From Candidatus Solibacter sp. (lineage in GTDB: Bacteria > Acidobacteriota > Terriglobia > Bryobacterales > Bryobacteraceae), in contig JADGNS010000232.1 in NCBI GenBank assembly GCA_017883355.1, positions 1 through 7,175 on the forward strand: 7,175 nt of DNA. Direction: 5' to 3'. The notes beneath the pieces are model-generated. The model was given only the letters and a program-made list of their open reading frames with translations. It did no database searches and had not been told where the DNA came from. A program made the translations under genes and the position numbers. Shown one piece after another: positions 5,336 through 7,175 of the stretch. Numbering within the stretch: position 1 is the first letter of the stretch; every line of letters starts with the position of its first letter.

Positions 5336-6124
5336 CTACTGACCGGCCGCAAAGTGGACGCGCCGGTTCTTCTGCCAGCAGGATTCGTTCTGCTCGGTGC
5401 ACTGCGGGCGTTCCTTGCCATAACTGATGGTCTTCAGCCGGTCGGCGGGGACGCCGAGTCCCTGGAGGAACTCTTTGGCGGCGCTGGCGCGGCGGTCGCC
5501 CAGCCCGAGGTTGTACTCGGCGGAGCCGCGTTCGTCGCAATGGCCCTCGAGGACGATGGACGCATTGGGGAAATCGCTCAGGATGCTCTTCAGCGCGGTG
5601 GCATTCCGGGTGAGAACGGAGCCGGCGTCGCTGCGGATGTCGGTCTTATCGTAGTCGAAGTAAGCGTCCTGGACGTCCGACGCGAGGCGCGTCTCAATGG
5701 GGACGGCCACGGCCGTGGGCGGCGGTGGCGGAGGAGGCGGCGGAGCGGACACGTTGACCGTGGCCGAGCCCGTGATGGATCCACCCGGACCGGTGGCGGT
5801 CAGGGTATAAGTGGTGGAATCGCTCGGGTTGACGCGATTGCTGCCCGTGCTCTGTACGGTCCCGATGCCCTGGTTGATGGACACGCTGGTCACATTGCCG
5901 GAGACTTCCCAACGCAACGTAGACGTTTGACCGCGCTGAATCGAGGTGGGCTCCGCCGTGAACTGCGCCACGGTGGGAGCGGCCGGCTTCGGAGCTTCTG
6001 TCACTACAACCGGCGGCGGCGGAGGAGGAGGAGCCGGGGCCGGCACCTTCTTCTTACATCCTGCCGCGAACATCGTCAGCGCGAGCGCCAGACAGATGAT
6101 ATAGAACTTCCGTTTGCTGAACAT
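5336..6124 (-). CDS. pal: Peptidoglycan-associated lipoprotein Pal with an inserted Ig-like domain
   Basis: Outer-membrane lipoprotein that binds peptidoglycan and interacts with TolB. Residues are numbered from the ATG at 6124 (262 aa). A lipoprotein signal (1-22) ends in an AAGC lipobox with Cys23. A Pro-rich linker follows (about 29-41), then an Ig-like beta domain (about 50-126), a second polyproline run (128-136), and a C-terminal OmpA domain (about 151-260). The OmpA domain has the EGHCDERG motif (Asp197) and GDRRA (Arg212), matching the residues that bind diaminopimelate, plus two Cys (242, 249) near the end. E. coli Pal is about 170 residues; the extra length is the Ig-like domain and its linkers. 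I chose the ATG at 6124 because AGGAGG (6133-6138) is 8 bases from it but only 2 from the alternative ATG at 6130. It follows tolB by about 21 bases. Confidence 0.93.
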   Translation of the reverse strand: MFSKRKFYIICLALALTMFAAGCKKKVPAPAPPPPPPPVVVTEAPKPAAPTVAQFTAEPTSIQRGQTSTLRWEVSGNVTSVSINQGIGTVQSTGSNRVNPSDSTTYTLTATGPGGSITGSATVNVSAPPPPPPPPPTAVAVPIETRLASDVQDAYFDYDKTDIRSDAGSVLTRNATALKSILSDFPNASIVLEGHCDERGSAEYNLGLGDRRASAAKEFLQGLGVPADRLKTISYGKERPQCTEQNESCWQKNRRVHFAAGQ

Positions 6125-6132
6125 GAACATCG

Positions 6133-6138
6133 CCTCCT
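6133..6138 (-). promoter_or_regulatory. Ribosome binding site that decides the pal start
   Basis: A perfect AGGAGG on the minus strand lies 8 bases before the ATG at 6124 and 2 bases before the in-frame ATG at 6130. The spacing favours initiation at 6124, which shortens Pal by two residues (Met-Phe). Confidence 0.65.
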
Positions 6139-6145
6139 AAAATCG

Positions 6146-7175
6146 CTACTTGCCCCACACGGGATTTTCGTTACGCCCCACTGTGGTCAACTGCTGCAAC
6201 TGGGTTCCGTCGGCCAGCATGGTGTAAATCTGGCCGGAGCTGCCGCGCGTCTTGGCGAACACGATGTGAACGCCATCGGGCGCCCAACTGGGATTTTCAT
6301 TCTTGCCATCGCCATGCGTCAACTGCACGTAGTCCTTGGTTGCAACATTCATGGTGAATATGTTGAAGAGGCCGGTTGCGTATCCCTGGGTCCAGGCAAA
6401 AGCGATGCGCTGGCCGTCCGGGTGCCACGACGCATTGGAAGCCTCGCCGGTACCCGGTGTCAACCTGTCTAAGTCGCCTCCATCCATATTCATCCGGTAA
6501 ACCTGTTGCGGACCGGAGCGGCCCGAAGAAAACACGATATCGTTCCCGGTCTTCGGATTTACTTTTGGCTCGACTTCGATGGAACTGGACGAAGAGATCG
6601 GCCGAAACCCCGTTCCGTCTAAATTCGCGGCGAAAATCCGGCAGCACCTTCCCGTTCCCGCGGAAGACGCGTAGACAATCTGCTTTCCGTCGGGCGTAAA
6701 CGAGCCGGCCTGATTCACAGACGCGGCCTGATTGTAATAGCGCAAATCCTTGACCGGATCCACCGAAAAGATAAATATAGCAGGTTGCCCCTTCACCCAG
6801 CTAGTGAACGCTATTTTCGATCCGTCGGGAGAGATGGTCGGGTAGGTGGAGATGTTGTTGAATTTGCTGATCTGGCGTTGATTCTTGCCGTCCGGGTCCA
6901 TCATCCAGATTTCCTTGTGGCCGGTACGGTCGCTGGTGAAATAAATATGGGTGCCGAAGAGGGATTGGCCGCCGAATAAAGTAATAATGTCGGCGGCGAA
7001 TTCGTGGGCCACCTTGCGGGCGCCGGCCTCATCCACCGTCCCCAGGTAGCGCTTGCCGATGAGCTGGGCGTTGGCAGGGGTATCCTTGCTCAGATCGTAG
7101 AGCCAGCCCTGGAGCACGAACACCCCGTTCTGCGCGGCGGTATAGCCAAAGGCCAGGAAGTTGGCCTGCGCGGGC
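6146..7175 (-). CDS. tolB: Tol-Pal system beta-propeller protein TolB, 5' end outside the window
   Basis: Periplasmic protein that shuttles between Pal and TolA and controls Pal mobility during constriction. The frame stays open through 7175, so a GTG at 7123 is internal; about 342 residues are visible and roughly 90, including the signal peptide, are missing. The visible part opens with the end of the N-terminal alpha/beta domain (GWLYDLSKD through HEFAADIITLFGG). It continues with a beta-propeller whose blades carry the PD40/WD-like signature: TSDRTGHKEIWMMDPDG, SPDGSKIAFTS, TPDGKQIVYAS, NPKTGNDIVFSSGR, HPDGQRIAFAW and APDGVHIVFAK. The protein ends NENPVWGK before TAG, as is usual for TolB. 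It is followed by pal after a short gap. The final strand pattern closes the propeller, and nothing suggests a frameshift. A vicinal Cys pair (GRCCRIF) within one blade is unusual for a periplasmic protein. Confidence 0.95.
   Translation of the reverse strand, partial: PAQANFLAFGYTAAQNGVFVLQGWLYDLSKDTPANAQLIGKRYLGTVDEAGARKVAHEFAADIITLFGGQSLFGTHIYFTSDRTGHKEIWMMDPDGKNQRQISKFNNISTYPTISPDGSKIAFTSWVKGQPAIFIFSVDPVKDLRYYNQAASVNQAGSFTPDGKQIVYASSAGTGRCCRIFAANLDGTGFRPISSSSSIEVEPKVNPKTGNDIVFSSGRSGPQQVYRMNMDGGDLDRLTPGTGEASNASWHPDGQRIAFAWTQGYATGLFNIFTMNVATKDYVQLTHGDGKNENPSWAPDGVHIVFAKTRGSSGQIYTMLADGTQLQQLTTVGRNENPVWGK

Noticed and set aside
5294..6472. Plus-strand ORF opposite pal and the tolB end
   Set aside because: It contains long Arg/Gly runs that are just the reverse complement of the proline-rich linkers of Pal, and it crosses the tolB-pal boundary.
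7121..7123. GTG at 7123 as the tolB start
   Set aside because: The frame is open to the window edge with a TolB-like sequence upstream (NFLAFGYTAAQNG), and the protein would lack its signal peptide, so the true start lies outside the window.
1..7175. CRISPR array, tRNA, rRNA, insertion sequence or phage genes
   Set aside because: No regularly spaced repeats, no tRNA or rRNA-like segments, and no transposase or integrase ORF found on either strand; this is a reading by eye without profile searches.

Overview
The window is GC-rich bacterial DNA in which every supported gene lies on the minus strand, so transcription runs from high to low coordinates. The gene mix is a Tol-Pal envelope module with a Pal carrying an extra Ig-like domain, a fused AroD-AroE enzyme, and a tiny twin-arginine-type secreted protein in front of an amidase. 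This best suggests an Acidobacteriota member (Solibacter/Bryobacter-like). That placement is inference from gene content and style; no marker RNA is present.

Layout in transcription order: (1) 7175-6146, tolB, truncated at its 5' end by the window edge; (2) 6124-5336, pal, an outer-membrane peptidoglycan-associated lipoprotein; (3) a strong hairpin at 5309-5282; (4) 5263-4334, cpoB/ybgF, a periplasmic coiled-coil/TPR protein; (5) 4337-3630, deoC, whose start overlaps the cpoB stop; (6) a 64-base imperfect inverted repeat at 3643-3580 that also forms the last codons of deoC; (7) 3478-1949, aroDE, a bifunctional 3-dehydroquinate dehydratase/shikimate dehydrogenase; (8) 1945-1751, a 64-residue protein with a Tat-type signal; (9) 1741-302, an amidase-signature hydrolase; (10) a 124-base intergenic region with two adjacent dyads and a candidate promoter; (11) 177-1, the start of a gene cut by the window edge, probably a SWIM zinc-finger protein.

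tolB, pal and cpoB form the distal part of a Tol-Pal system, which links the outer membrane to peptidoglycan during division; deoC appears translationally coupled to it. A second unit, aroDE-small ORF-amidase, probably starts at the extended -10 motif upstream of aroDE. Its three ORFs are packed with 3- and 9-base gaps and share one reading frame, separated only by two TGA codons.

Most of the content is recognisable. The most unusual points are the one-frame aroDE/small-ORF/amidase arrangement, which raises the question of a Tat-exported amidase made by readthrough; the REP-like repeat recruited as the deoC 3' end; deoC coupled to Tol-Pal; and the palindrome next to the promoter of the leftmost gene. 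I see no clearly novel multi-gene system.
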